DNA from: Prochlorococcus sp. AG-424-P23
Lineage (GTDB): Bacteria > Cyanobacteriota > Cyanobacteriia > PCC-6307 > Cyanobiaceae
Reading direction: 5' to 3'
NCBI GenBank assembly: GCA_003210135.1
Contig: QCNK01000004.1
Span: 32,832-96,831 of the forward strand
DNA length: 64,000 nt
A program made the position numbers and the translations under genes. Positions 11,723 to 24,521 of this stretch are shown here, in pieces. Every line of letters starts with the position of its first letter. The first letter of the stretch is position 1. The notes beneath the pieces were generated by a model. The model was given only the letters and a program-made list of their open reading frames with translations, was not told where the DNA came from and did no database searches.

Positions 11723-12709
11723 TCAATTAATAACTCCTATTTCTTTTTTTAAGTGATTTATTGTTTCGATACTTAAATAGTTTTTGGAACATATTATCTG
11801 AGGTAATCTCATAAGCTGGGATCTATTTTTTAATAAAGTGTTTTCCACAACTGATAAACTAGGTCCATCACACACTATATGGTTTGAGGCTTTTAATAAT
11901 GAAAGTAGTCTACTATTATTATCTGAGATTGCAGTCATAAGAATCAATTCACCACCTCGTATGCTGTGTATGATTACTTCTGCTGCTCGCAATAAACCAG
12001 GACTAATGCTAACAATACCTACACAACTCCCAGCATTTAATTCTTTGATGATATCTAATTCTTTTTGAAAGTCGCTCAAGTCAACTGCAATAGCTCTAAC
12101 CCCGTATTGTTTAGCAACTTTTTCTAAAGGCTGTAAAAAATATCTGCTTGTGACCACAGTACCATTATTTGAATTACTCAAAACTTTTTCTAATTCTTCC
12201 ATAGGAACAACTTCTACTGGAACATTAATTTTTGGTGAAAGATCTTCTGCTATTAACATAGATGCTCCTATATCCTCTCTCGGAGTACTTACAATAATTT
12301 TTGCGCCGCATTTAATACGCCAATCAATTTCATTTGTTAATATTTCTCTTGTTTCTTGTAACGTGCATCCAAGGTTAATGAATTTATCGACAGTCTGCTT
12401 TACTTCTTGATCTGGTTGTTTAAATATTTTGTCTTTTGAGTAGACAGATTTTTTAAAGTTTCTTTTAGTAAGATTATCTCTTACATAAATACCTGATCCA
12501 GCTATCGCTTCAACAACCCCATCCATTTCAAGTTGTCTGTAAACTTTGCTTATCGTATTTCTATGAAGTCCAGTTTGCATTGCAAGTTGCCTAGTGCTGG
12601 GAAGTCTATGACCTGGAGGATAATGTCTTGCAGCTATGGCAAAACATATTTGATTATAAAGTTGTGTTGATGCTGGAATATCACTTTCTTGTTGAATATG
12701 AAATCTCAC
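11723..12709 (-). CDS. GntR-family transcriptional regulator
   Basis: N-terminal wHTH IPASTQLYNQICFAIAARHYPPGHRLPSTRQLAMQTGLHRNTISKVYRQLEMDGVVEA; the remaining ~240 aa are a less recognisable effector region. Confidence 0.88.
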   Translation of the reverse strand: MRFHIQQESDIPASTQLYNQICFAIAARHYPPGHRLPSTRQLAMQTGLHRNTISKVYRQLEMDGVVEAIAGSGIYVRDNLTKRNFKKSVYSKDKIFKQPDQEVKQTVDKFINLGCTLQETREILTNEIDWRIKCGAKIIVSTPREDIGASMLIAEDLSPKINVPVEVVPMEELEKVLSNSNNGTVVTSRYFLQPLEKVAKQYGVRAIAVDLSDFQKELDIIKELNAGSCVGIVSISPGLLRAAEVIIHSIRGGELILMTAISDNNSRLLSLLKASNHIVCDGPSLSVVENTLLKNRSQLMRLPQIICSKNYLSIETINHLKKEIGVIN

Positions 12710-12787
12710 TTTAAAAAAATCCTTACTGATTAAATTTTATCCGTAGGGACACTTTAACATGTGTCATAGCTTTTCGATAATAATTCA

Positions 12788-13360
12788 TCACTCTTCATCT
12801 TTTTTAATAAGAGGAGTTTTTCTAGGGCTTAAAAACATAATCATGTTTCTTCCTTCTCTTTTTGGTTTTTGTTGTACTTCTGATTGTTCTTCTAAATCAT
12901 TTGCCATTTTCAAAAGTAGTGTTTCCGCTAAATTTGAGTGTTGAATTTCTCTGCCCCTAAAAATTACAGTGCACTTTACTTTATCTCCTGATTTTAAAAA
13001 TTTGACAGCTTGATTTATTCGTACGTCATAATCATGTTTGTCAATTTTGTATCTCATTTTTACTTCTTTAACTTCTGTTTGATGAGATTTTTTTCTTGCT
13101 TCTTTTGCTTTTTTTTCTTGTTCAAATTTATATTTTCCATAGTCCATGACTCTACAAACAGGAGGATTTGCTTTCTCACTTACCAAAACCAAATCAAGTT
13201 CTCTTTGAGAAGCTATTTCTAATGCTTCCAATCTATCTATGACACCTAATTGTTTCCCATCCGAATCAACAACTCTTAATTGAGGATATTTTATTCTTTC
13301 ATTAATGTTTGGAAGCTCTCTAACTGGAGAGCGACGGTCAAAGCGTGGGCGTGGTGGCAT
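12788..13360 (-). CDS. infC: Translation initiation factor IF-3
   Basis: [68 protein letters not shown]. Confidence 0.97.
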   Translation of the reverse strand: MPPRPRFDRRSPVRELPNINERIKYPQLRVVDSDGKQLGVIDRLEALEIASQRELDLVLVSEKANPPVCRVMDYGKYKFEQEKKAKEARKKSHQTEVKEVKMRYKIDKHDYDVRINQAVKFLKSGDKVKCTVIFRGREIQHSNLAETLLLKMANDLEEQSEVQQKPKREGRNMIMFLSPRKTPLIKKDEE

Positions 13361-13411
13361 TCAGTTTAGTTTATAAATTGATTAGATAATGAACAAAAAT
13401 TTTTTTAGAAG

Positions 13412-14311
13412 TTAGCCTAAAAAAGACTCTATTTTAATTATTGCATCTTTTAGCAGGTTTTTGTTATTCAGCCAAAATGGATTATTTTTATTACGAAACC
13501 ATGTTTTTTGCCTTTTAGCGAATTGGCTCGTTTTTCTAGTAGTTAACTCAATTGCCTCATCGATAGTTAAATTATTATTTAGAACATTTTTAGCTTCACA
13601 GTAACCAATGGTTTCTAATATTGGCAAATCTGATCCATATCGAGAAATAAGATTTTTTGTCTCTTCAATAATTCCAGATAAAAACATATTTTTTGTTCTT
13701 TGGAAAATTCTTTCTTTTAAATTATCTCTATTTAATCCAAGCTCTAAGATTTTCCATTCAGGGGGTTTTTGAACTTTTTGAGATGATAATGTTTGACCGG
13801 TTACGTAAAACACTTCTAAAGCTCTAATTGTTCTAATTTGATCAGCAAAATTGATTTTTTTTGCAGATATTGGATCGCAACTTTTTAAAAGCTCCCAACA
13901 TTCTTGATTACCAAGTTTTTCTAATTGTCTTCTTAAATTATTTTGGGGAGGGATATCCGGTATAAAAAACCCCTTTGTTAATGAATTCATGTACAAACCA
14001 CTTCCTCCAACAAGAAAAGGTAATTTATTATGCTTAATTTCCCTTTTTATTGATTTTTGAGCAATTTCTTTGAATTGTTTTACATTAATAAGATTATCAG
14101 GCTCTTCTAAATCTATTAAAAAATGCTTTATTTTTTTTTGTTGATTCTCCGATGGTTTGGCTGTTCCTATATCCATAAATTTATAAATTTGTCTTGAATC
14201 GATGTTATGTATACGAGTTTTAAAATATTCTGCAATTTCTATAGCTAATTCTGTTTTTCCACTTGCTGTGGCCCCAATTAAAACTATTACATGAGGTGGA
14301 TAAGAGGACAT
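13412..14311 (-). CDS. miaA: tRNA dimethylallyltransferase
   Basis: [50 protein letters not shown]. Confidence 0.97.
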   Translation of the reverse strand: MSSYPPHVIVLIGATASGKTELAIEIAEYFKTRIHNIDSRQIYKFMDIGTAKPSENQQKKIKHFLIDLEEPDNLINVKQFKEIAQKSIKREIKHNKLPFLVGGSGLYMNSLTKGFFIPDIPPQNNLRRQLEKLGNQECWELLKSCDPISAKKINFADQIRTIRALEVFYVTGQTLSSQKVQKPPEWKILELGLNRDNLKERIFQRTKNMFLSGIIEETKNLISRYGSDLPILETIGYCEAKNVLNNNLTIDEAIELTTRKTSQFAKRQKTWFRNKNNPFWLNNKNLLKDAIIKIESFLG

Positions 14312-14462
14312 ATGAATTTCTGAAGAAAAATTAATTAGCTATATAATATAAGAGATTAAATTTTTCATAGACTTCGAGCCTTTCTCTTATTGCGGTGGTA
14401 AGTTTAATTAAAGATCTTTTGAAACAACATTTAGAAAGATCAATGTTTTTTTTTTATATTAA

Positions 14463-16756
<2,294 letters not shown>

Positions 16757-16759
16757 ATT

Positions 16760-17128
16760 TTGGATATTAGATCAATTATTATTTTTTTATTTGGGAGCAC
16801 TTTTGGACTAATACTTAGGTTATTTATACAAAATAATTTAAAAATTAATATAGGATTTAATATACAAAATACTTCAATAGTAAATTTTATAGCATCTTTT
16901 TTTTTGGGTATTTTAGTAGCATTAGACTTTATTAATAACAAAATATTATTTTTATTTTACACAGGATTTTTGGGATGTTTTAGTACATTTTCTTCTTTTG
17001 TATATCAACTATTTGTTCTATTGCAAAAGAGGAAATTTATACGTTTGTTTTTTCATTACATAGAGGTAATAATAATTTCTTTTTTTTGCTTTTATTTAGG
17101 TAATTATTTCATGCAGCTAATTAAATGA
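16760..17128 (+). CDS. crcB: CrcB/Fluc fluoride channel subunit (copy 1, TTG start)
   Basis: Four TM helices; IVNFIASFFLGIL and GFLGCFSTFSSFVYQ CrcB motif. Confidence 0.85.
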   Translation: MDIRSIIIFLFGSTFGLILRLFIQNNLKINIGFNIQNTSIVNFIASFFLGILVALDFINNKILFLFYTGFLGCFSTFSSFVYQLFVLLQKRKFIRLFFHYIEVIIISFFCFYLGNYFMQLIK

Positions 17129-17451
17129 AAAAAAACTATATTTATATTCTTTTAGCTTGTTATGCAGCTACTTTTTTGAGAGTTTTTTTAAATAATAATT
17201 TGATTGTTTCAATAATTGGATCCTTGTTTTTAGGATTTTTTATTTCAAAAAGATGGAGTTTATCGAAAGAAAAAATTATATTAAGCGGTTTCTTTTCGTG
17301 CTTCACATCCTTTAGCGGATTTATATATTTTTTATACAAAATTTTGAATCAGGGTGATTGGATAAAATTTATAATCACTTTTAATTTTTTGATAATTATA
17401 AATCTTCTCACAATGTATTTAGGGTTTTGGATAAGTAGAAAAATTACTTAA
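17125..17451 (+). CDS. crcB: CrcB/Fluc fluoride channel subunit (copy 2)
   Basis: ATGA overlap with copy 1; IIGSLFLGFFIS and SGFFSCFTSFSGFIYF motif. Confidence 0.82.
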   Translation: MKKNYIYILLACYAATFLRVFLNNNLIVSIIGSLFLGFFISKRWSLSKEKIILSGFFSCFTSFSGFIYFLYKILNQGDWIKFIITFNFLIIINLLTMYLGFWISRKIT

Positions 17452-17495
17452 ATTTCATATAATAGTGTTGTTACTTTGAATATGATATATAACTT

Positions 17496-18902
17496 ATGAA
17501 TGAAAATAATCTTGAAACGGTTACATCTTTATCTTCAGATTTAAGTACTCGAGAAAATATTACTTTTCAACTAGAAGAATTGCTCGTCGCAGGAAATTAT
17601 GATGAGGCAAAGTTACTTTTAGAACCCTCCCAACCTGTTGATATTGCTGATGCTATTGGAAGCCTTCCATTAATATTGCAAGCATTAGCATTCCGATTGT
17701 TAAAGAAAAATGAGGCTATTGAGGTTTATGAATATTTAGATCCAATAGTTCAGCAAACTTTATTAGACAGACTGCGTTCAGGAGAAGTTTTAGAAATTGT
17801 TGAGAAAATGTCTCCTGATGATAGGGTTCAACTCTTTGACGAATTACCTGCAAAAGTTGTACGAAAATTTTTGTCTGCTCTAAGCCCTGGTGAAAGGAAA
17901 GTAACAGCTGAATTACTTGGATATGAGCCTGAAACTGCTGGAAGATTAATGACAACTGAATTCATAGACCTTAAAGAGATGCAAACGGCAGCTGAGGCTC
18001 TTTCTTTAGTCAGAAAAAGAGCTCCATATACAGAGACAATTTATAGTTTATATGTTACTGACAAAGAAAGACATTTAACGGGCATTCTTTCTTTGAGAGA
18101 CCTTGTGACTGCTGATCCATCTAAGCCAATTGGAGATGTTATGACTAAAGATGTAGTTAATATTTCTACGAATACAAATCAAGAAGAGGTAGCAAGAGCA
18201 ATACAAAGATATGATTTTTTAGCTCTTCCAGTTGTTGATAAAGAAAAAAGACTTGTTGGAATAGTAACCGTTGATGATTTAATTGATGTAATAGAGCAAG
18301 AAGCAACAAGAGATATCTATGCGGCAGGGGCAGTTCAACCTGGAGATGAAGATGATTATTTTCAAAGTAGTTTATTTACGATAGCTCGAAGAAGAATTCT
18401 GTGGTTGTTAATTTTGGTTTTAGCAAATGGTTTAACTACAAAAGTTATAGCGATGAATGATCAAATATTAAAAGAAATAGTTTTACTAGCTGCATTTATT
18501 CCACTGCTGATAGGTACTGGGGGAAATGTTGGGGCTCAAAGTTCAACAGTTGTTATTAGAGGTTTAAGTACCCAAAAATTGAAGTCTCTTGGCGCATTTA
18601 AGGCAGTTGTTAAGGAGGCAATTACAGGCGCTCTTTTAGGTATATTGATGATGCTTGTAGTATTCCCTTTCGCTTGGTGGCAAGGAGAAGGTCCTTTAAT
18701 AGCCTCTGCAGTAGGAATAAGTTTAATATCTATAACAACGTTAGCTGCTACAACAGGCGCTATTCTTCCATTATTGTTTGACAAGATGAGGTTGGATCCA
18801 GCATTAATGTCTTCTCCTTTCATTACAACCGTCACTGATATTGCAGGTGTATTTATATATTTAACTACGGCAAAATGGCTGTTAAGCTCTTCTATAATTT
18901 AA
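17496..18902 (+). CDS. mgtE: Magnesium transporter MgtE
   Basis: MgtE N domain, paired CBS domains (PIGDVMTKDVVNI), TM domain IGTGGNVGAQSSTVVIRGL. Confidence 0.97.
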   Translation: MNENNLETVTSLSSDLSTRENITFQLEELLVAGNYDEAKLLLEPSQPVDIADAIGSLPLILQALAFRLLKKNEAIEVYEYLDPIVQQTLLDRLRSGEVLEIVEKMSPDDRVQLFDELPAKVVRKFLSALSPGERKVTAELLGYEPETAGRLMTTEFIDLKEMQTAAEALSLVRKRAPYTETIYSLYVTDKERHLTGILSLRDLVTADPSKPIGDVMTKDVVNISTNTNQEEVARAIQRYDFLALPVVDKEKRLVGIVTVDDLIDVIEQEATRDIYAAGAVQPGDEDDYFQSSLFTIARRRILWLLILVLANGLTTKVIAMNDQILKEIVLLAAFIPLLIGTGGNVGAQSSTVVIRGLSTQKLKSLGAFKAVVKEAITGALLGILMMLVVFPFAWWQGEGPLIASAVGISLISITTLAATTGAILPLLFDKMRLDPALMSSPFITTVTDIAGVFIYLTTAKWLLSSSII

Positions 18903-18970
18903 AATTGACTAGGTATTTATTCTCATTTTTGTAAATTTGTGGATTTTTTTGTTTAACTTTACATTTCTTA

Positions 18971-20005
18971 ATGGTATTGTTTACAAAACAACATTCAACT
19001 TTCATGTCTACTGAAACATTAAGTGAGAATAAATTGGCGACGATATCAAGTTTAAAAGCGAGTAATGACGTCGACTTAGTCAGATCATACTTGAGGGATA
19101 TTGGGAGAGTTCCACTTTTATCACATGAGCAGGAAATTACTCTTGGGAGGCAGGTTCAAGAATATATGCAGGTTGAAAGAGCAGAACAGGAAATTTATGA
19201 GTTAACAGGAGATAAGCCTAGTATTGAGGAATTATCAGATAAATTAAATTTATCTATTTCTGTAATAAAAAAAAGATTAAGAGCTGGACAGAGAGCAAAA
19301 GAAAGAATGGTTGCAGCTAATTTAAGGTTAGTAGTAAGTGTTGCAAAAAAATATACTAAAAGAAATATGGAGTTATTAGATTTAATTCAAGAAGGGACGA
19401 TAGGGTTGGTAAGGGGAGTCGAAAAATTTGATCCCGCAAGAGGCTATAAGTTTTCAACATATGCATACTGGTGGATAAGACAAGGCATTACTAGAGCAAT
19501 AGCTGAAAAAAGTAGGGCAATAAGACTTCCAATTCATATTACTGAAATGTTGAATAAGTTGAAAAAAGGTCAAAGAGAGTTAAGTCAAGAAATGTCTAGA
19601 ACGCCAACAGTTACTGAACTTGCAAAATATGTAGAGCTTCCTGAGGAAGATGTTAAAGATTTGATGTGTAAAGCTGGACAGCCAGTTAGTCTTGAGACAA
19701 AAGTTGGAGATGGTGAAGACACTGTTTTATTGGATTTATTAGCAGGTGGGGAGGATTTACCAGATGAACAAATCGAGATGGATTGTATGAGAGGTGATCT
19801 TCATTCTCTTTTGCATCAATTGCCAGATTTACAATGTAGAGTTTTAAGAATGAGATATGGAATGGATGGTGATGAGCCAATGTCTCTTACTGGTATAGGA
19901 AGAGTATTAGGAATAAGTAGGGATAGAGTAAGAAATCTAGAAAGAGATGGATTAAGAGGTTTGAGAAGACTAAGTTCTAATGTAGAGGCTTATTTCGTTT
20001 CCTGA
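18971..20005 (+). CDS. RNA polymerase sigma-70 factor, group-2-like
   Basis: DLVRSYLRDIGRVPLLSHEQEITLGRQVQ; DLIQEGTIGLVRGVEKFDPARGYKFSTYAYWWIRQGITRAI; region 4 HTH; no region 1.1. Confidence 0.96.
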   Translation: MVLFTKQHSTFMSTETLSENKLATISSLKASNDVDLVRSYLRDIGRVPLLSHEQEITLGRQVQEYMQVERAEQEIYELTGDKPSIEELSDKLNLSISVIKKRLRAGQRAKERMVAANLRLVVSVAKKYTKRNMELLDLIQEGTIGLVRGVEKFDPARGYKFSTYAYWWIRQGITRAIAEKSRAIRLPIHITEMLNKLKKGQRELSQEMSRTPTVTELAKYVELPEEDVKDLMCKAGQPVSLETKVGDGEDTVLLDLLAGGEDLPDEQIEMDCMRGDLHSLLHQLPDLQCRVLRMRYGMDGDEPMSLTGIGRVLGISRDRVRNLERDGLRGLRRLSSNVEAYFVS

Positions 20006-20904
20006 AGAAATTCATATATTAAGTTATTTGTTTTCTCAGGTTCTTCATCATGAGGACAATGGCCTGCACCCTCAATAATATCAAGTCTTTTAATATTATT
20101 AAATTTTTTCTTCCACTCTTTCGCTTCAATTAAATCTTCCCAAGGATCTTTTTCACCCCAAATTAATTGAATTGGAGTATTAACCTTATCGAAAAGGTCT
20201 GTAGCAAGATAGTCATCAAACAGATTAATAAATCCACGAAAAGCTTCTTTAGAGTTTTTCCTTTTAGAGGGTTGATAAAGTATATCGATCAATTCTTTAT
20301 CGATATTTTTTCCTGAAGGGTAAGCTTTTTCAAGTATTTTCTTTATAACTTTTGGATTAGCAGCTCTTGTAAAGAGTGTATTACTAATTACTCTTTGTCT
20401 AACTATAGTTTTAAGAACTGGTCTCAGTAGATTCATTAAGATATCACTTTTTTTTAAACGTTTATCATCCATAGTTCTTTGTGCACAATCAATCAAAATG
20501 AGACCTTTGCAATTATCTTTGAGGATTTCAGCGGCTTTCAATGCGATAACACCACCAATGGAATTTCCTACCAAGTAAACAGGAGATTTTATTACCTCTG
20601 AACAAAATGTTGATATTTGGTTACCCCATAAGTCAAATGAATATTTAACTGAATTTTCTCTATCAGGTTCGTAATTTAATAGTGCACTAGGCTGACTGCT
20701 TTTTCCAAATCCTAATAAGTCAATTGCGAAGCAGTTAGAAAATTTACCAAGAAAATCTTGATTATGTCTCCAGTGGTTTTTTGATGCCCCAAATCCATGA
20801 ACCAATAAAATTTTAATATTTTTTTCAGAAGTAGATTCTTTTGATAAAGACCAAGAAATTTCCCAATTTTTCCACTTCCAAGTTTCCGATGTATTTAAAG
20901 ACAC
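19990..20904 (-). CDS. Alpha/beta hydrolase
   Basis: LLVHGFGASKNHWR, VGNSIGG nucleophile elbow, C-terminal AGHCPHDEEP. Confidence 0.92.
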   Translation of the reverse strand: MSLNTSETWKWKNWEISWSLSKESTSEKNIKILLVHGFGASKNHWRHNQDFLGKFSNCFAIDLLGFGKSSQPSALLNYEPDRENSVKYSFDLWGNQISTFCSEVIKSPVYLVGNSIGGVIALKAAEILKDNCKGLILIDCAQRTMDDKRLKKSDILMNLLRPVLKTIVRQRVISNTLFTRAANPKVIKKILEKAYPSGKNIDKELIDILYQPSKRKNSKEAFRGFINLFDDYLATDLFDKVNTPIQLIWGEKDPWEDLIEAKEWKKKFNNIKRLDIIEGAGHCPHDEEPEKTNNLIYEFLQETK

Positions 20905-20995
20905 TTTGAAATATGCTTTTAATTAAACTTTAATTCAAAAAAAAATAATTTGTTTTTAATAAATTATTCTTAGTTTAAGAAAGAGCTTTGATTTT

Positions 20996-21994
20996 ATGAA
21001 CAAGAAAAGGGTCATATGTATTGGAGAGGCATTAATAGACAGAATTAGAAATAAGTCAAATCAGGGATTTACTGATTTTTTGGGAGGCGCGCCGGCTAAT
21101 GTTGCCTGTGCATTAAGAAAATTAAAAATAGATTCAACATTTATAGGAAGTTTGGGTAGTGATGATTATGGAAAAAAATTTATTACGCAATTTAATGAAT
21201 TGGACGTTAATTTAGATTTCTTGCAATTAGATAATGATTCATCTACTCGAGTTGTTAATGTTGATAGAGATCAATTTGGAGATCGTTTTTTTTCAGGCTT
21301 TGAGGAAAGTTCTCATTCATGCTTTGCAGACGAAGTTCTTAGTAAGAAATTAATCGAAAAAGAAATTTTAAATTTAGAAAAATCTTTTCTAGAAACAAAA
21401 TATTTGGTTACAGGAACGATTTTATTATCATCTCCAATATCAGCAAAGACAATTTTTTTTCTTCTTGAACAGGCTAAAAAATTTGACGTCAAAATAATTA
21501 TTGATTTGAATTGGAGAGAGGTCTTTTGGGATCATTCAAGTTTTTCATCAGATATTAGTAAAGCAGCGCGAGTTAATTTAATCAAGAAATTTTTAAATCA
21601 TGCAAATGTTTTAAAACTTGCCAAGGAAGAAGCAACTTTGTTTTTTGATGATGAAAATCCCTTACTTATATCTCAAAAATTGTCTAATAGACCAGATGTA
21701 ATAATAACTGATGGAAAAAATCCCGTTTCATGGTATATCAATGGATTGCAGGGAATTACCGAAACTCCTACTTCACAAAAAATAGTCGATACTACTGGTG
21801 CAGGCGATGCTTTTCTAGCTGGCTTAATTTCAAAATTAATTTCTTCTGGCTATCCTTCAAATAAATTAGAGATAGAAGATTGCATTAAGTTCGCAGGTGT
21901 TTGTGGATTATTAACTTGTCTTGGTGAAGGCGCCATCGAGCAACAGCCATATTATGAAAAGGTGAATAAATTTTTGGGATCCCTTATTTCGTAG
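20996..21994 (+). CDS. PfkB-family carbohydrate kinase (fructokinase-like)
   Basis: CIGEALIDRI, LGGAPANVACALRKL, DTTGAGDAFLAGLI. Confidence 0.93.
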   Translation: MNKKRVICIGEALIDRIRNKSNQGFTDFLGGAPANVACALRKLKIDSTFIGSLGSDDYGKKFITQFNELDVNLDFLQLDNDSSTRVVNVDRDQFGDRFFSGFEESSHSCFADEVLSKKLIEKEILNLEKSFLETKYLVTGTILLSSPISAKTIFFLLEQAKKFDVKIIIDLNWREVFWDHSSFSSDISKAARVNLIKKFLNHANVLKLAKEEATLFFDDENPLLISQKLSNRPDVIITDGKNPVSWYINGLQGITETPTSQKIVDTTGAGDAFLAGLISKLISSGYPSNKLEIEDCIKFAGVCGLLTCLGEGAIEQQPYYEKVNKFLGSLIS

Positions 21995-22401
21995 TGTCTT
22001 CCATAATTTTTTGCGTAACTAATTTCTATTTTCCAGAAATTATCAATAAATGGTTCTATTAATTCTGGCCATTCAATAACTAAAATAGCTTGATTTTGTA
22101 TTGCTTCTTCTTCTTCTGCAAAAAAAACTTCTTTTGCTGAAGAAACATTCTCTAACCTGTATAAATCAAGGTGAATTAGTGGAATTTTTCCGGAGTTGTA
22201 GTGATGAGATAAAGCAAATGTAGGACTTGTAATGTCCTCAGAGATTGATAAGCCTTTAGCAATTCCTTGAACAAATGAAGTTTTCCCAGCCCCAATTGGA
22301 CCCTTTAATAAAACAATTGATTGGGGATTTAATTTGCGTGAGAGTTTTTTTCCTAAATTTAAAGTCTCTTTAAAATTCTCAACAAACACGAAATTACACA
22401 A
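21952..22401 (-). CDS. tsaE: tRNA threonylcarbamoyladenosine biosynthesis ATPase TsaE
   Basis: LLKGPIGAGKTSFVQGIAKGLSISEDITSPTFALSHHY; HLDLYRLE; VIEWPE. Confidence 0.95.
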   Translation of the reverse strand: MCNFVFVENFKETLNLGKKLSRKLNPQSIVLLKGPIGAGKTSFVQGIAKGLSISEDITSPTFALSHHYNSGKIPLIHLDLYRLENVSSAKEVFFAEEEEAIQNQAILVIEWPELIEPFIDNFWKIEISYAKNYGRHYEIRDPKNLFTFS

Positions 22402-22440
22402 TAATCACTTATAGTTTAATAAAGATATAATTTACTAGAT

Positions 22441-23859
22441 ATGGTTATCGCGAATTCAGTTAAAACCTCCACACCTAATTACGTAATTGCTGATATATCT
22501 TTATCAGATTTTGGTCGTAAAGAAATTAAAATTGCCGAAACGGAAATGCCTGGATTAATGGCACTTAGAGATAAATATCAATCTGAAAAGCCACTAAAAG
22601 GTGCAAAAATAGCAGGAAGTCTTCATATGACTATTCAAACAGCAGTCTTAATAGAAACTCTTGTTGATCTTGGTGCAGAAGTGAAATGGGCTTCATGTAA
22701 TATTTTTTCAACTCAAGATCATGCAGCAGCAGCTATCGCAGATCAAGGAATTTCTGTGTACGCAAAAAAAGGCGAGACTCTTGATGAATATTGGCAATAT
22801 ACGCACTGTATTCTTGATTGGGGTTCAGACTCTCCAAATATGATTCTTGATGACGGGGGAGATGCAACTGGCTTATTGATACTTGGTAGTAAAGCAGAAA
22901 AAGATTTATCTGTTTTAGATAATCCCGGTAATGAAGAAGAAATTGCTTTATTCAATTCTATTAAGTCTAAGTTGGAAAATGATAGTGACTTCTATTCTAG
23001 AATTAAGAATAATATCATTGGTGTCACTGAAGAAACTACAACGGGAGTTGCAAGACTTTATCAACTCCAAAAGCAAAATGCTTTACCTTTCCCTGCTATC
23101 AACGTTAATGATTCAGTAACTAAGAGTAAATTTGATAATTTATATGGCTGCCGAGAATCTCTAGTAGATAGCATAAAGCGTGCAACTGACGTGATGATTG
23201 CAGGTAAGGTCGCTTTAGTAATGGGTTTTGGAGACGTAGGTAAAGGTTCAGCACAGTCTCTAAGAGGACTTGGTGCAATTGTAAAAGTTGCCGAAGTTGA
23301 TCCAATTTGTGCTCTTCAAGCGGCAATGGAAGGTTTTAGCGTTGTTACATTAGAAGATGTTGTGGAAGATATAGATATATTTGTTACAGCTACTGGGAAC
23401 TATAAGGTGATAACAAATGAAAACCTTGTCAAGATGAAAGACGAAGCCATAGTTTGTAATATCGGCCATTTCGATAATGAAATTGATGTAGCTTCATTAA
23501 AAGATTATCCATGGGAAAATATTAAACCGCAGGTTGATCACATAACTTTACCGAGTGGTAATAAAATCATCCTTTTAGCCGAAGGGAGATTAGTTAATTT
23601 GGGGTGTGCCACTGGACATCCAAGTTTTGTTATGAGTAATTCTTTTACTAATCAAGTACTAGCTCAAATTGAACTTTTCAACAAGTCAGAAAAATATGCG
23701 AAAGAGGTTTATGTGTTACCAAAACATTTAGATGAAATGGTCGCAAGATTACATCTAGATAAAATTGGTGCAAAATTAACAAAATTAACCAAAGAACAGG
23801 CTAATTACATTAATGTTTCTGTTGAGGGACCTTATAAACCAGAACTTTATAGATACTAA
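22441..23859 (+). CDS. ahcY: Adenosylhomocysteinase
   Basis: [53 protein letters not shown]-terminal [10 protein letters not shown]. Confidence 0.99.
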   Translation: MVIANSVKTSTPNYVIADISLSDFGRKEIKIAETEMPGLMALRDKYQSEKPLKGAKIAGSLHMTIQTAVLIETLVDLGAEVKWASCNIFSTQDHAAAAIADQGISVYAKKGETLDEYWQYTHCILDWGSDSPNMILDDGGDATGLLILGSKAEKDLSVLDNPGNEEEIALFNSIKSKLENDSDFYSRIKNNIIGVTEETTTGVARLYQLQKQNALPFPAINVNDSVTKSKFDNLYGCRESLVDSIKRATDVMIAGKVALVMGFGDVGKGSAQSLRGLGAIVKVAEVDPICALQAAMEGFSVVTLEDVVEDIDIFVTATGNYKVITNENLVKMKDEAIVCNIGHFDNEIDVASLKDYPWENIKPQVDHITLPSGNKIILLAEGRLVNLGCATGHPSFVMSNSFTNQVLAQIELFNKSEKYAKEVYVLPKHLDEMVARLHLDKIGAKLTKLTKEQANYINVSVEGPYKPELYRY

Positions 23860-23861
23860 GC

Positions 23862-24521
23862 TTGAGTTTAATTTTCTTAAATTTTTTCACTTCGGTTCCA
23901 GACTATATCAGTTTAGCTGTTGAAAAGAATTCAGCAATCGCATACCTGACTATTTGTTTGGCTATGTTTTTAGAGAACATAATACCCCCAATCCCTTCTG
24001 AAATAATAATGCCCTTAGGAGGATTTTTCGTTTACCAACAAAAATTAAATTTCTATATTTTAGTTTTTTGGGGATTACTTGGAACGATCCTAGGATCATT
24101 ACCTTGGTACTACTTAGGTAAATTAGTTAATGAAAAAAGACTTTCAAATTTTCTAGATAAAAAAGGAAAATATCTGGGAATTTCTTCTAATGATCTAAGT
24201 AAAAGTAAACGTTGGTTTGATAAGTATGGGATTCCTTTAGTATTTTGGGGTCGATTAGTACCAGGTATAAGAACTTTAATTTCGGTTCCTGCTGGTATAG
24301 AACTTATGCCATTAAGAAGATTTCTGATTTGGACTACGCTTGGTAGCTTTATTTGGGTCTCACTTCTTACGTATGCTGGCTATTTGTTTGGTGAAAATTA
24401 TCTAATTATTGAAACTTATTTAGAAAAAATTAAATATTTTGTGAAACCAATTTTAATTCTTATTGTTCTATATTTTTTTATAAAACTACTTATTAGATTT
24501 TTAAACAAAAAAAGAGTTTAG
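23862..24521 (+). CDS. DedA-family membrane protein (TTG start)
   Basis: ENIIPPIPSEIIMPLGGF; FWGRLVPGIRTLISVPAGIELMPLRRFL. Confidence 0.93.
   Translation: MSLIFLNFFTSVPDYISLAVEKNSAIAYLTICLAMFLENIIPPIPSEIIMPLGGFFVYQQKLNFYILVFWGLLGTILGSLPWYYLGKLVNEKRLSNFLDKKGKYLGISSNDLSKSKRWFDKYGIPLVFWGRLVPGIRTLISVPAGIELMPLRRFLIWTTLGSFIWVSLLTYAGYLFGENYLIIETYLEKIKYFVKPILILIVLYFFIKLLIRFLNKKRV

Noticed and set aside
12150-12410. Plus-strand ORFs within the GntR gene (11838..12068, 12150..12410)
   Set aside because: Antisense to a supported CDS, with no motifs.
18900-18970. HLR1-like (RpaB-binding) element upstream of the sigma factor (TTTTGTAAATTTGTGGA)
   Set aside because: Only one half-site matches well; the second repeat is degenerate and AT-rich sequence gives many such hits.
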